From Streptomyces ferrugineus (GTDB lineage Bacteria > Actinomycetota > Actinomycetes > Streptomycetales > Streptomycetaceae): a DNA stretch of 64,000 bases. Both the position numbers and the translations under genes were made by a program. The DNA lies in assembly GCF_015160855.1 (NCBI RefSeq), contig NZ_CP063373.1, forward strand, positions 3,534,001 to 3,598,000, in the 5' to 3' direction. The first letter of the stretch is position 1. Each line of letters starts with the position of its first letter. Below, one piece after another: positions 50,967 to 58,563 of this stretch. The notes under the pieces were generated by a model, which saw nothing but the letters and a program-made list of their open reading frames with translations, was not told where the DNA came from and did no database searches.

Positions 50967-51013
50967 CTTGACAGACCTGATCCATCAAGTTTCACTGACT
51001 CGTATATCAGTTA
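50967..51013 (+). promoter_or_regulatory. folD: folD promoter and GntR-type site
   Basis: CTTGACAG (50967-50974) gives TTGACA as -35. CTGACTCGTATATCAG (50995-51010) is the same TATATCAG half seen at 42546 and 50864, in the folD leader. Confidence 0.5.
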
Positions 51014-51048
51014 GATGTCAGTGGCCTGAAGCGAAAAGGAGCACGCCG

Positions 51049-51909
51049 GTGAACGCACAGCTGCTCGACGGCAAGGCGACCGCCGCCGAGATCCGCCGGG
51101 ACCTCGCGGAGCGCGTGGCCAAGTTGAGCGCCACCCTGGGCCGCCCGCCGGGCCTGGGCACCGTCCTGGTCGGCGACGACCCCGGCAGCCGCGCCTACGT
51201 GGCGGGTAAGCACCGCGACTGTGCCCAGGTCGGCATCGCGTCCATCCGCCGGGACCTGCCCGCCGACGCCTCCCAGCAGCAGGTCGAGGAGACGATCGAC
51301 GAGCTCAACGCCGACCCGGCCTGCACCGGCTACATCGTCCAGCTCCCACTGCCGCGCCATCTGGACGCGGGCGCCGTACTGGAACGCATGGACCCGGCCA
51401 AGGACGCCGACGGCCTGCACCCCGTCAACCTCGGCCGGCTCACCCTCGGCGTCGAGGCCCCGCTGCCGTGCACCCCGCGCGGCATCGTCGAACTCCTCCG
51501 CCGCCACGAGGTGCCCCTCGCCGGAGCGCGGGTCTGCGTGATCGGCCGGGGCGTCACCGTCGGTCGCCCCATAGGGCTGCTGCTCACCCGCCGCTCCGAG
51601 AACTCCACCGTGACCCTGTGCCACACCGGCACCAAGGGTCTGGCCTGGCACGTACGCGAGGCGGACATCGTCATCGCGGCCGCCGGATCGCCCGGGCTGG
51701 TCACCAAGGACATGCTGCGCCCCGGCGCGGCGGTCCTGGACGTCGGCATCACCCGTACCGACCAGGGCCTGGTCGGCGACATCCATCCGGACGCCGCCGA
51801 GGTCGCCGGATGGCTCGCGCCCATGCCCGGCGGAGTGGGCCCCATGACCCGGGCGATGCTGCTCGCCAACGTCGTCGAGGCCGCGGAGCGGACCGTCGGC
51901 GCCGTGTGA
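51049..51909 (+). CDS. folD: Methylenetetrahydrofolate dehydrogenase/cyclohydrolase
   Basis: A 286-aa FolD. GTG 51049 follows AAAAGGA. Motifs: [19 protein letters not shown] (with the catalytic Lys and Tyr context), [28 protein letters not shown] (NADP loop) and [19 protein letters not shown]. It converts 5,10-methylene-THF to 10-formyl-THF, the next step after dimethylglycine demethylation. It diverges from the dehydrogenase gene and shares the GntR-type site. Confidence 0.93.
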   Translation: MNAQLLDGKATAAEIRRDLAERVAKLSATLGRPPGLGTVLVGDDPGSRAYVAGKHRDCAQVGIASIRRDLPADASQQQVEETIDELNADPACTGYIVQLPLPRHLDAGAVLERMDPAKDADGLHPVNLGRLTLGVEAPLPCTPRGIVELLRRHEVPLAGARVCVIGRGVTVGRPIGLLLTRRSENSTVTLCHTGTKGLAWHVREADIVIAAAGSPGLVTKDMLRPGAAVLDVGITRTDQGLVGDIHPDAAEVAGWLAPMPGGVGPMTRAMLLANVVEAAERTVGAV

Positions 51910-51982
51910 CCACTCCCGTCCCCAAGTACCCGCGGCGTTCCCGTCTTTCAGCAGTCCTCTCGGAAGACGGAGACGTCCGCTG

Positions 51983-52305
51983 AGCCTGCTGCGGCGTCGG
52001 CGTACGCCCGAACCGGGGGAGTGGGCCGAGCGGGCAAGGGCGGCCGGCAGTGCAGTCCTGCCGTACGGGGAGCCCACGGGACAGCGGCAGTTCGCCGCCG
52101 ACCCGCAGGCGAACGCCCGCTACGACGACGTCGTCACCGACGTACTTGACGAGCTGCGTCTGAGGATCGAGGCCGCGCTGGAGGTGGGCATCCCGCCCGG
52201 CTGCCTGATCATCGACCCCGGGCTCGGCTTCGCCAAGGCGCCCGAGCACAACTGGGAGCTGGTGGGCCACCTGCCGGCGGACCGGACGACGGGACAACCG
52301 TGTCC
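51983..52305 (+). pseudogene. folP: Dihydropteroate synthase fragment (folP)
   Basis: About 100 residues in frame ending in a dihydropteroate synthase segment: RYDDVVTDVLDELRLRIEAA, then LIIDPGLGFAKAPEHNWELV and GHLPADR. The standard protein is about 270-290 aa; the N-terminal barrel and the C-terminal active-site part are missing. Residues before the match (GEWAERARAAGSAVLPYG) are not recognised. It lies after folD, where folate-linked genes are otherwise intact. Confidence 0.75.
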
Positions 52306-52343
52306 GGCGCGGCAGCGTGATGCGGCGACGCCGAGCGCCCGGC

Positions 52344-53141
52344 TCAGCCCAGATAGCCCATCCGGCGGCTGACCTCCTCCGCGCCCCTGATCAGCACGGG
52401 TGCGACCTCGTGGATGCGCTCCTCGGTGAAACGGTACGTGGGGCCGGAGGCGCTGAGGGCGGCGATGACGTCGCCGTCGCGGGAGCGGATCGGGGTCGCC
52501 ATGGCGTGCAGCCCGATCTCGAGTTCCTCCAGTGCCACCGCGTACCCGCGCTTCCGCGCCTCGGCGAGGTTCTTCTCCAGCTTCGTCCTGGCGGTCAGGG
52601 TGTGCGGCGTCAGCTTCTGCGTCCCCGACGTCGCGAGCACGTCGGCGCGCTCCTTCTCCGACAGGTGGGCCAGCAGGATCTTGCCGCTCGACGTGGCGTG
52701 CACCGGCGTGAGCTGCCCGACCCAGTTGTGCGTGCCGACCGCGCCCGGGCCGCGTACCTGGTAGAGGTTGACCGCGTAGTGCTCCTGCAGGACCGCGATG
52801 TTGACGGTCTCGCCGATCTCCTCGCTGAGCCGCTCGCACACCGGCCGGCCCTGCTGGGTGATGTCGAGACGGCCGGTGACCGCGCCGGCCAGGCGCACGA
52901 TGCCGAAACCGAGCCGGTACTTGCCCCGCTCGGCCGTCTGCTCGACCAGACCGCGTGACTCCAGCGCCCCGAGCAGACGGAACGCGGTCGACTTGTGGAC
53001 GTCGAGCTCCCCGGCCACCTCGCTGACACCCGCCTCGCCGCGCTGGGCCAGGATCTCCAGGACGCTGACGGCACGGTCGACGGACTGCACCCCGCCCGGC
53101 GCGGGGGCTGCTGTTTCGCCATCTGCGATGTGGTTGCTCAT
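52344..53141 (-). CDS. IclR-family regulator, copy 2
   Basis: A 265-aa paralogue of the regulator at 32085, with the same length and same C-terminal MGYLG. Winged helix: GVSEVAGELDVHKSTAFRLL. Effector domain: GETVNIAVLQEHYAVNLYQV and TSSGKILLAHLS. ATG 53141 is covered by a 17-nt dyad, as in copy 1. The paralogues probably arose with the duplicated catabolic genes and may bind the same sites. Confidence 0.88.
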   Translation of the reverse strand: MSNHIADGETAAPAPGGVQSVDRAVSVLEILAQRGEAGVSEVAGELDVHKSTAFRLLGALESRGLVEQTAERGKYRLGFGIVRLAGAVTGRLDITQQGRPVCERLSEEIGETVNIAVLQEHYAVNLYQVRGPGAVGTHNWVGQLTPVHATSSGKILLAHLSEKERADVLATSGTQKLTPHTLTARTKLEKNLAEARKRGYAVALEELEIGLHAMATPIRSRDGDVIAALSASGPTYRFTEERIHEVAPVLIRGAEEVSRRMGYLG

Positions 53142-53149
53142 GGCGCAAC
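53133..53149. promoter_or_regulatory. IclR autoregulatory dyad over iclR2 start
   Basis: GTTGCTCATGGCGCAAC, exact GTTGC[GT]-N5-CGCAAC geometry, includes the iclR2 start codon (CAT on this strand). Confidence 0.75.
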
Positions 53150-53220
53150 TGTACGTCGATCGTCGGTGTGCGGCGAGGGGGCGCGGTGACCGGAGTTCGC
53201 ACAATAAGGTCGGCCGTTCG

Positions 53221-54093
53221 TCAGCGGAAGACCACTGTGCAGTTCCCGTTCACGAGTACACGGCTCTGGCTGTGCCACTCCACGGCGCGGGCGAGTACCT
53301 GGGCCTCGACATCGCGGCCGATGGTGACCAGTTCGTCAGGGTCGCGCGAGTGGTCCACGCGCACGACGTCCTGCTCGATGATCGGGCCTTCGTCGAGGTC
53401 GGGCGTGACGTAGTGCGCCGTGGCCCCGACGAGCTTCACGCCGCGCCGGTGTGCCTGGACGTACGGCCGGGCGCCCTTGAAGCTCGGCAGGAAGGAGTGG
53501 TGGATGTTGATGGCCCGGCCGTCGAGCTGCTTGCACAGGTCGTCGGAGAGGATCTGCATGTAGCGGGCCAGTACCACCAGGTCGATGTCCAGCTCATCCA
53601 CGAGCTCCAGCAGCCGTGCCTCGGCCTCCGCCTTGGTCTCCTTGGTCACCGGGATGTGGTGGAAGGGGATGCCGTAGCTCTGTGCCAGTGCCTCGAATTC
53701 GCGGTGGTTGGAGACGATCGCCGGGATCTCGATGTTGAGCGCGCCCGTGGACTTGCGGAAGAGCAGGTCGTTCAGGCAGTGGCCGAACTTCGACACCATG
53801 ATCAGCGTGCGGGTCGGGGTCGAGGCGTCGTGCAGTTGCCAGGTGATCCCGTACGTCTGGCTGACCGGGCCGAAACCGGTGCGCAGGTCCTGCAGCGAGA
53901 CGCCGGGATCCGAGACGTCGAAGTGCACCCGCATGAAGAAGCGGTCCTGCAGCCGGTCGTCGAACTGCCGGCTCTCCAGGATGTTGCCGGAGTGGTCCAC
54001 GAGAAAGCGGGTCACGGCGTGGACGAGGCCGGCCTGGTCGGGGCACGAGAGGGTGAGGACGAACTCGCTGCCGGGCTGCGGTCGAGGAGACAT
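53221..54093 (-). CDS. purU: Formyltetrahydrofolate deformylase
   Basis: A 290-aa PurU. ATG 54093 follows GGAGGAT. The N-terminal ACT-like domain (LTLSCPDQAGLVHAVTRFLV) precedes the hydrolase domain with the catalytic set NIHHSFLPSFKGARPY (His) and HYVTPDLDEGPIIEQD (Asp). It releases formate from 10-formyl-THF, made by FolD, so the one-carbon unit leaves as formate for oxidation. An intact copy here and a remnant at 36370 point to a duplicated unit. Confidence 0.92.
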   Translation of the reverse strand: MSPRPQPGSEFVLTLSCPDQAGLVHAVTRFLVDHSGNILESRQFDDRLQDRFFMRVHFDVSDPGVSLQDLRTGFGPVSQTYGITWQLHDASTPTRTLIMVSKFGHCLNDLLFRKSTGALNIEIPAIVSNHREFEALAQSYGIPFHHIPVTKETKAEAEARLLELVDELDIDLVVLARYMQILSDDLCKQLDGRAINIHHSFLPSFKGARPYVQAHRRGVKLVGATAHYVTPDLDEGPIIEQDVVRVDHSRDPDELVTIGRDVEAQVLARAVEWHSQSRVLVNGNCTVVFR

Positions 54094-54114
54094 GCCATCC
54101 TCCGGTCGTCTGGT

Positions 54115-54177
54115 GCGTATCGCGAAACATGGTGAGTGATACGCAACATGCTCCACCGTGGACGTCCGGGTGGTCAA
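54115..54177 (-). promoter_or_regulatory. purU: purU promoter with IclR half site
   Basis: On the minus strand TTGACC (54177-54172) is followed 30 bp later by GTTGCGTATCACTC (54147-54134). GCGTATC and GATACGC (54115-54121 and 54138-54144) form a dyad with the same spacing as in the purU remnant. Confidence 0.6.
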
Positions 54178-54240
54178 GAGGTGACGCGCAGGGGCCGGGC
54201 ATGCCTTTCGGCGGGCTGGGAAGTTCGCTCGGTCAACCCC

Positions 54241-54315
54241 TTGACAGTGGATGTCGGCAGGGGGACAGTTTGGGCGGCCGTTGCTTATGGTGAAGCGTAT
54301 TGCACAATACGCAAC
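54241..54315 (+). promoter_or_regulatory. Promoter and dyads before the second mycothiol dehydrogenase
   Basis: TTGACA (54241-54246) is followed by GTTGCT (54280) and a perfect palindrome, GCGTATTGCACAATACGC (54295-54312). ATTGCACAATACGCAAC (54299-54315) has the 17-nt IclR geometry. A further CGCAAC lies at 54324. Confidence 0.65.
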
Positions 54316-54436
54316 TAGGCATACGCAACAGGCGCGACTCGGCCTCGGCCCTCACCCGGGCCCCGGTGAAGGCCAGAACATCAGGCCGAAGATCCCGAAG
54401 ATCGCATTCGGCCGTTCCTCTGCGAGGAGATCGACC

Positions 54437-55522
54437 GTGACACACGAGGTGCGGGCCGCAGTCGCCCGGAAGAAGGGCGTACCGGTCTCGGTGGAGACCA
54501 TCCTGGTGCCGGACCCCGGCCCGGGTGAGGTGCTGGTGCGGGTGCAGTCCTGCGGCGTCTGCCACACCGACCTGCACTACCGGGAGGGCGGGATCAACGA
54601 CGAGTTCCCCTTTCTGCTCGGCCACGAGGCCGCGGGTGTCGTCGAGGCGGTCGGCACGGGTGTCACCGATGTCGCGCCCGACGACTTCGTCGTCCTCAAC
54701 TGGCGTGCGGTGTGCGGCACTTGCCGGTCCTGCGGCAAGGGGAAGCCGTGGTACTGCTTCGCCACCCACAACGCGACGCAGCCGATGACCCTGGCCGACG
54801 GCACCCCGCTGTCCCCGGCCCTCGGCATCGGCGCCTTCGCCGAGAAGACCCTGGTCGCCGCCGGCCAGTGCACCAAGGTCGCCCCGGCCGCCTCGCCCGC
54901 CGCGGCCGGTCTGCTCGGCTGCGGGGTGATGGCCGGGTTCGGTGCCGCGGTCAACACCGGCGGCGTGGGCCGCGGCGACTCGATCGCGGTGATCGGCTGC
55001 GGCGGCGTGGGCATGGCGGCGATCGCAGGCGCCAAGGTGGCCGGAGCCTCGCGCATCATCGCCGTGGACGTCGACGAGCGGAAGCTGAAGTGGGCCGAGC
55101 AGTTCGGCGCCACCGACACCGTCGACTCCTCCCGGACCGACGCCGTCGAGGCGATCCGTGAACTCACCGGCGGCTTCGGCGCAGACGTCGTCGTGGACGC
55201 GGTGGGCCGGCCCGAGACCTTCAAGCAGGCCTTCTACGCCCGCGACCTGGCCGGCACCGCCGTCCTGGTCGGCGTCCCCACCCCGGAGCTGACGTTCGAC
55301 CTGCCCCTGCTGGACGTCTTCGGCCGAGGCGGCGCCGTGAAGTCCTCCTGGTACGGCGACTGCCTGCCCTCCCGGGACTTCCCCGCCCTGATCGACCTCT
55401 ACCTCCAGGGCCGCTTCGACCTCGGCGGCTTCGTCACCGAGACGATCTCCCTGGGCGACGTGGAGGCCGCGTTCGCCAAGATGCACCACGGCGACGTACT
55501 GCGCTCGGTGGTGCTCCTGTGA
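54437..55522 (+). CDS. S-(hydroxymethyl)mycothiol dehydrogenase, copy 2
   Basis: A 361-aa paralogue of the enzyme at 27357, same length. GTG 54437 follows GAGGAGA. Zinc sites are retained: [24 protein letters not shown] and [15 protein letters not shown], with the NAD loop [13 protein letters not shown]. It oxidises the formaldehyde-mycothiol adduct. It is followed by a damaged metallo-hydrolase (4-base overlap). Confidence 0.87.
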   Translation: MTHEVRAAVARKKGVPVSVETILVPDPGPGEVLVRVQSCGVCHTDLHYREGGINDEFPFLLGHEAAGVVEAVGTGVTDVAPDDFVVLNWRAVCGTCRSCGKGKPWYCFATHNATQPMTLADGTPLSPALGIGAFAEKTLVAAGQCTKVAPAASPAAAGLLGCGVMAGFGAAVNTGGVGRGDSIAVIGCGGVGMAAIAGAKVAGASRIIAVDVDERKLKWAEQFGATDTVDSSRTDAVEAIRELTGGFGADVVVDAVGRPETFKQAFYARDLAGTAVLVGVPTPELTFDLPLLDVFGRGGAVKSSWYGDCLPSRDFPALIDLYLQGRFDLGGFVTETISLGDVEAAFAKMHHGDVLRSVVLL

Positions 55523-56061
55523 CCACGCGCCCCCGTCGTCGACGCGATCGCCGCCGCCGTCGGCAACCGGCGCCTGTCGCTGTCGTCCGCACCCACTCCC
55601 ACAACGACCACGTCAACGCCGCCCCGGCCCTCGCCGCCCGATACTGCGCGCCGATCCTGCCGCACCCGGCCGACGCCGTGCCGTGGAAGACGGCGCACGG
55701 CCTGAGGGTGCCCGGCTTCTGGGAGCTGAACGACGGCGAGGACCTGATCGTGGCCGGCATCGAACCGTGGGTGCCGCACACGCCCGGGCACTCTCCCGGC
55801 TCCGTCTGCCTGTACGTGTCCGAGCTGGGCGCCCCGTTCTCCGGCGACACCCCCTTCCAGGGCGGTCCCGGAGCCACCGGCCGGTCCTTCTCGGACTTCG
55901 ACACCGTCATCGCCTCCATCCGCGACCGGCTGCTCACCCTCCCGGCCGACACCACCGTTCACGCCGGCCGCGGCCCCACCACCTCGATCGGGGCCGAGGC
56001 GCTCCACCTCGACGAGTGGATCGCCCGAGGTCACGACTGCCTGTCGCGCAGCCGCCGCTGA
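55519..56061 (+). pseudogene. Metallo-beta-lactamase-fold hydrolase, copy 2 (decayed)
   Basis: A 180-aa open frame matching the second two thirds of the hydrolase at 28442. The first about 45 residues are missing and the frame shifts near the start: DAIAAAVGNRRL is readable in another frame before VRTHSHNDH. The first metal motif [16 protein letters not shown] and FSGDTPF are present, but the last ligand VHTGHG has become VHAGRG, which loses a histidine. Probably inactive. Confidence 0.65.
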
Positions 56062-56122
56062 ACGGGCCCCGAGCACCGGCAGCACCACACCCTCATCGGC
56101 AAGACTCCCAGGAGACGGACAC

Positions 56123-57271
56123 ATGGCCACTTCGTACGACGTGATCGTCATCGGCCTGGGCGGGATGGGCAGCGCAGCCGCCTACCACCTCGCCGCCCGC
56201 GGTCAGCGCGTGCTCGGCATCGAGCGCTTCGGCCCCGCCCACAACCTGGGCTCCAGCCACGGCGGTTCCCGTATCTACCGGCAGGCCTACTTCGAGGACC
56301 CGGCCTACGTACCGCTGCTGCTGCGCGCCCGCGAACTGTGGGAGAAGCTGGCCGCCGACTCCGGCCGCGAGGTCTTCACCGAGACCGGCGGCCTCATGAT
56401 CGGCCGTGAGGGCAGCGAGGCCTTCACCGGCACCCTGCGCAGCGCCCACGAATGGGGACTGGACCACGAGGTCCTGGGCGCCGCCGACATCCGGCGCCGC
56501 TTCCCCACCTTCAACCCGGCGGCCGAGGACGTCGCCTTCTACGAGCGCGGGGCCGGCATCGCCCGGCCCGAGGCGACCGTCACGGCGCACCTGGACCTGG
56601 CCCGGGTCCACGGCGCCGACCTGCACTTCGCGGAACTCGTCCTCGGCTGGGAGGCCGACGGACCGGGCGGCAGGGCCTGGGTGGTGACCGACCGCGGCGC
56701 CTACACCGCCGACCGGCTGGTCATCGCCCCCGGAGCGTGGGCACCCAAGCTCCTGTCCGGCCTGGGCGTGTCCGTGACGGTGGAGCGCCAGGTCATGTAC
56801 TGGTTCCAACCCGAGGGCGGAATCCGCCCGTTCAGCGCCGAACGGCACCCGGTCTACATCTGGGAGGACCCGGACGGCACCCAGATCTACGGCTTCCCCT
56901 CGATCGACGGCCCCGACGGCGGCGCCAAGGTCGCCTTCTTCCGCAAGGGCGTGGCCGGCGACCCCGACCACCTCGACCGCCGGATCCACCCGGACGAGAT
57001 CGCGGCCATGGCCGAGTACCTGCGCCCGCGCATCCCGACCCTGCCCGGCCGCTTCCTCAAGGGCGCGGCCTGCATGTACGCCAACACCCCGGACGAGAAC
57101 TTCGTGCTCGCCCGGCACCCCGAGCATCCACAGGTGACGGTGGCCTGCGGATTCTCCGGCCACGGGTTCAAGTTCGTCCCCGTCATCGGCGAGATCCTCG
57201 CCGACCTGGCAACCGTCGGCACCACCGACCACCCCATCGCCCTGTTCGACCCCCGCCGCGTGCGCGTCTGA
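56123..57271 (+). CDS. Monomeric sarcosine oxidase/N-methyl amino acid oxidase
   Basis: A 382-aa MSOX-type flavoprotein. ATG 56123 follows AGGAGA. It has [18 protein letters not shown] at the N-terminus and [15 protein letters not shown] (about residue 313), matching the Cys that binds FAD covalently in sarcosine oxidases, then [15 protein letters not shown]. It oxidises sarcosine to glycine, formaldehyde and hydrogen peroxide, the step after dimethylglycine demethylation. N-methyltryptophan oxidase relatives are similar, so context decides. Confidence 0.85.
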   Translation: MATSYDVIVIGLGGMGSAAAYHLAARGQRVLGIERFGPAHNLGSSHGGSRIYRQAYFEDPAYVPLLLRARELWEKLAADSGREVFTETGGLMIGREGSEAFTGTLRSAHEWGLDHEVLGAADIRRRFPTFNPAAEDVAFYERGAGIARPEATVTAHLDLARVHGADLHFAELVLGWEADGPGGRAWVVTDRGAYTADRLVIAPGAWAPKLLSGLGVSVTVERQVMYWFQPEGGIRPFSAERHPVYIWEDPDGTQIYGFPSIDGPDGGAKVAFFRKGVAGDPDHLDRRIHPDEIAAMAEYLRPRIPTLPGRFLKGAACMYANTPDENFVLARHPEHPQVTVACGFSGHGFKFVPVIGEILADLATVGTTDHPIALFDPRRVRV

Positions 57272-57301
57272 CATTTTCCGATACATCCCGAAGGTGACGA
57301 G

Positions 57302-58435
57302 ATGACCCTCACGAATCTGCCGCCCAGCCTGATCCCCACGCTGTCCGGCGAGTACTACACGGACCCCGAGGTCTTCGCCCAGGAGCAGGAGCGGGTCTTC
57401 GAGGCCATGTGGTTCTGCGTGGCCCGCGCCGCCGACCTGGACAGGCCCGGCGCGTTCCGCACCTGTCAGGTGGGCCGCGAGAGCGTGCTGGTCTCCCGCT
57501 CGCGGGACGGCTCGATCAAGGCGTTCCTCAACATCTGCCGGCACCGTGGCGCCAGGCTCTGCACCGAGGAGTCCGGCGAGGTCAAGCGGGCCTTCCAATG
57601 CCCGTACCACGCCTGGACCTATGGCCTGGACGGCAAGCTGGTCGCCGCGCCCAACCTGACCTCGATGCCGGACATCGACCGGATCGAGTACGGCCTGATC
57701 AACGTCCATGTGCGGGAGTGGCTCGGCTATGTGTGGGTGTGCCTCGCCGACGAGCCGCCGTCCTTCGAGGCGGACGTGCAGGGCGATGTCGTCGAGCGGC
57801 TCGGCGACCTGGAGTCGATCGGGCGCTACGGGATCGACGACCTGAAGCTGGGCCGCCGTATCACCTACGACGTGAAGGCGAACTGGAAGCTCATCATCGA
57901 GAACTTCATGGAGTGCTACCACTGCGCCACCATCCACCCCGAACTCACCGAGGTGCTGCCGGAGTTCGCGGACGGCTACGCCGCCCAGTACTACGTCGGC
58001 CACGGCGCCGAGTTCGGCGAGGACGTCCAGGGCTTCACCGTCGACGGCTCCGAGGGCCTGGACCGCATTCCGGGTGTCGCCGAGGACCAGGACCGCCGCT
58101 ACTACGCCATCACCGCGCGGCCGCAGGTCTTCATCAACCTCGTGCCCGACCACGTCGTCTTCCACCGGATGTACCCGATGGCACCCGACCGCACGGTCGT
58201 CGAGTGCGACTGGCTGTACCTGCCGCACGTCGTCGAGAGCGGCACGGACGTCAGCCGGTCCGTGGAGCTCTTCCACCGGGTCAACCAGCAGGACTTCGAC
58301 GCCTGCGAGCGCACCCAGCCGGCGATGAGCTCGAAGGCGTACGCCAAGGGCGGTGTCCTGGTGCCCAGCGAGCACCACATCGGCGAGTTCCACACCTGGC
58401 TGCAGAACAAGCTCGAGGTCGGTCCCACGCACTGA
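57302..58435 (+). CDS. gbcA: Rieske non-heme iron oxygenase, glycine betaine monooxygenase-like, copy 2
   Basis: A 377-aa paralogue of the enzyme at 30942. ATG 57302 follows AAGGTGACGAG. Rieske site CRHRGARLC...CPYHAW and iron site ENFMECYHCATIHPEL are intact. DNA from about 57870 to 58170 is nearly identical to copy 1 (31510-31810), while the 5' third is more diverged. It may act on the same substrate or a related betaine. No second ferredoxin is near. Confidence 0.82.
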   Translation: MTLTNLPPSLIPTLSGEYYTDPEVFAQEQERVFEAMWFCVARAADLDRPGAFRTCQVGRESVLVSRSRDGSIKAFLNICRHRGARLCTEESGEVKRAFQCPYHAWTYGLDGKLVAAPNLTSMPDIDRIEYGLINVHVREWLGYVWVCLADEPPSFEADVQGDVVERLGDLESIGRYGIDDLKLGRRITYDVKANWKLIIENFMECYHCATIHPELTEVLPEFADGYAAQYYVGHGAEFGEDVQGFTVDGSEGLDRIPGVAEDQDRRYYAITARPQVFINLVPDHVVFHRMYPMAPDRTVVECDWLYLPHVVESGTDVSRSVELFHRVNQQDFDACERTQPAMSSKAYAKGGVLVPSEHHIGEFHTWLQNKLEVGPTH

Positions 58436-58450
58436 CCCCACCCCCAGAAC

Positions 58451-58494
58451 GCCCGCCCGCCTGCTGTTGCGGCCCCTCCGGCAGGCGGGCGGGC
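58451..58494 (+). terminator. Terminator of gbcA copy 2
   Basis: A perfect 14-bp stem (GCCCGCCCGCCTGC with its complement) around a 16-base loop, 15 bp past the stop. Confidence 0.85.
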
Positions 58495-58563
58495 CACTGG
58501 GCCGTGATGTGGAGATCCGACAGGACAGGGGGCCAACTCACAGTGACGGCCAATACTTGAGGC

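Noticed and set aside
56093-58441. A 782-aa minus-strand open frame opposite the sarcosine oxidase and gbcA2
   Set aside because: Antisense shadow; a similar frame opposite gbcA1 only reflects the sequence similarity of the two copies.
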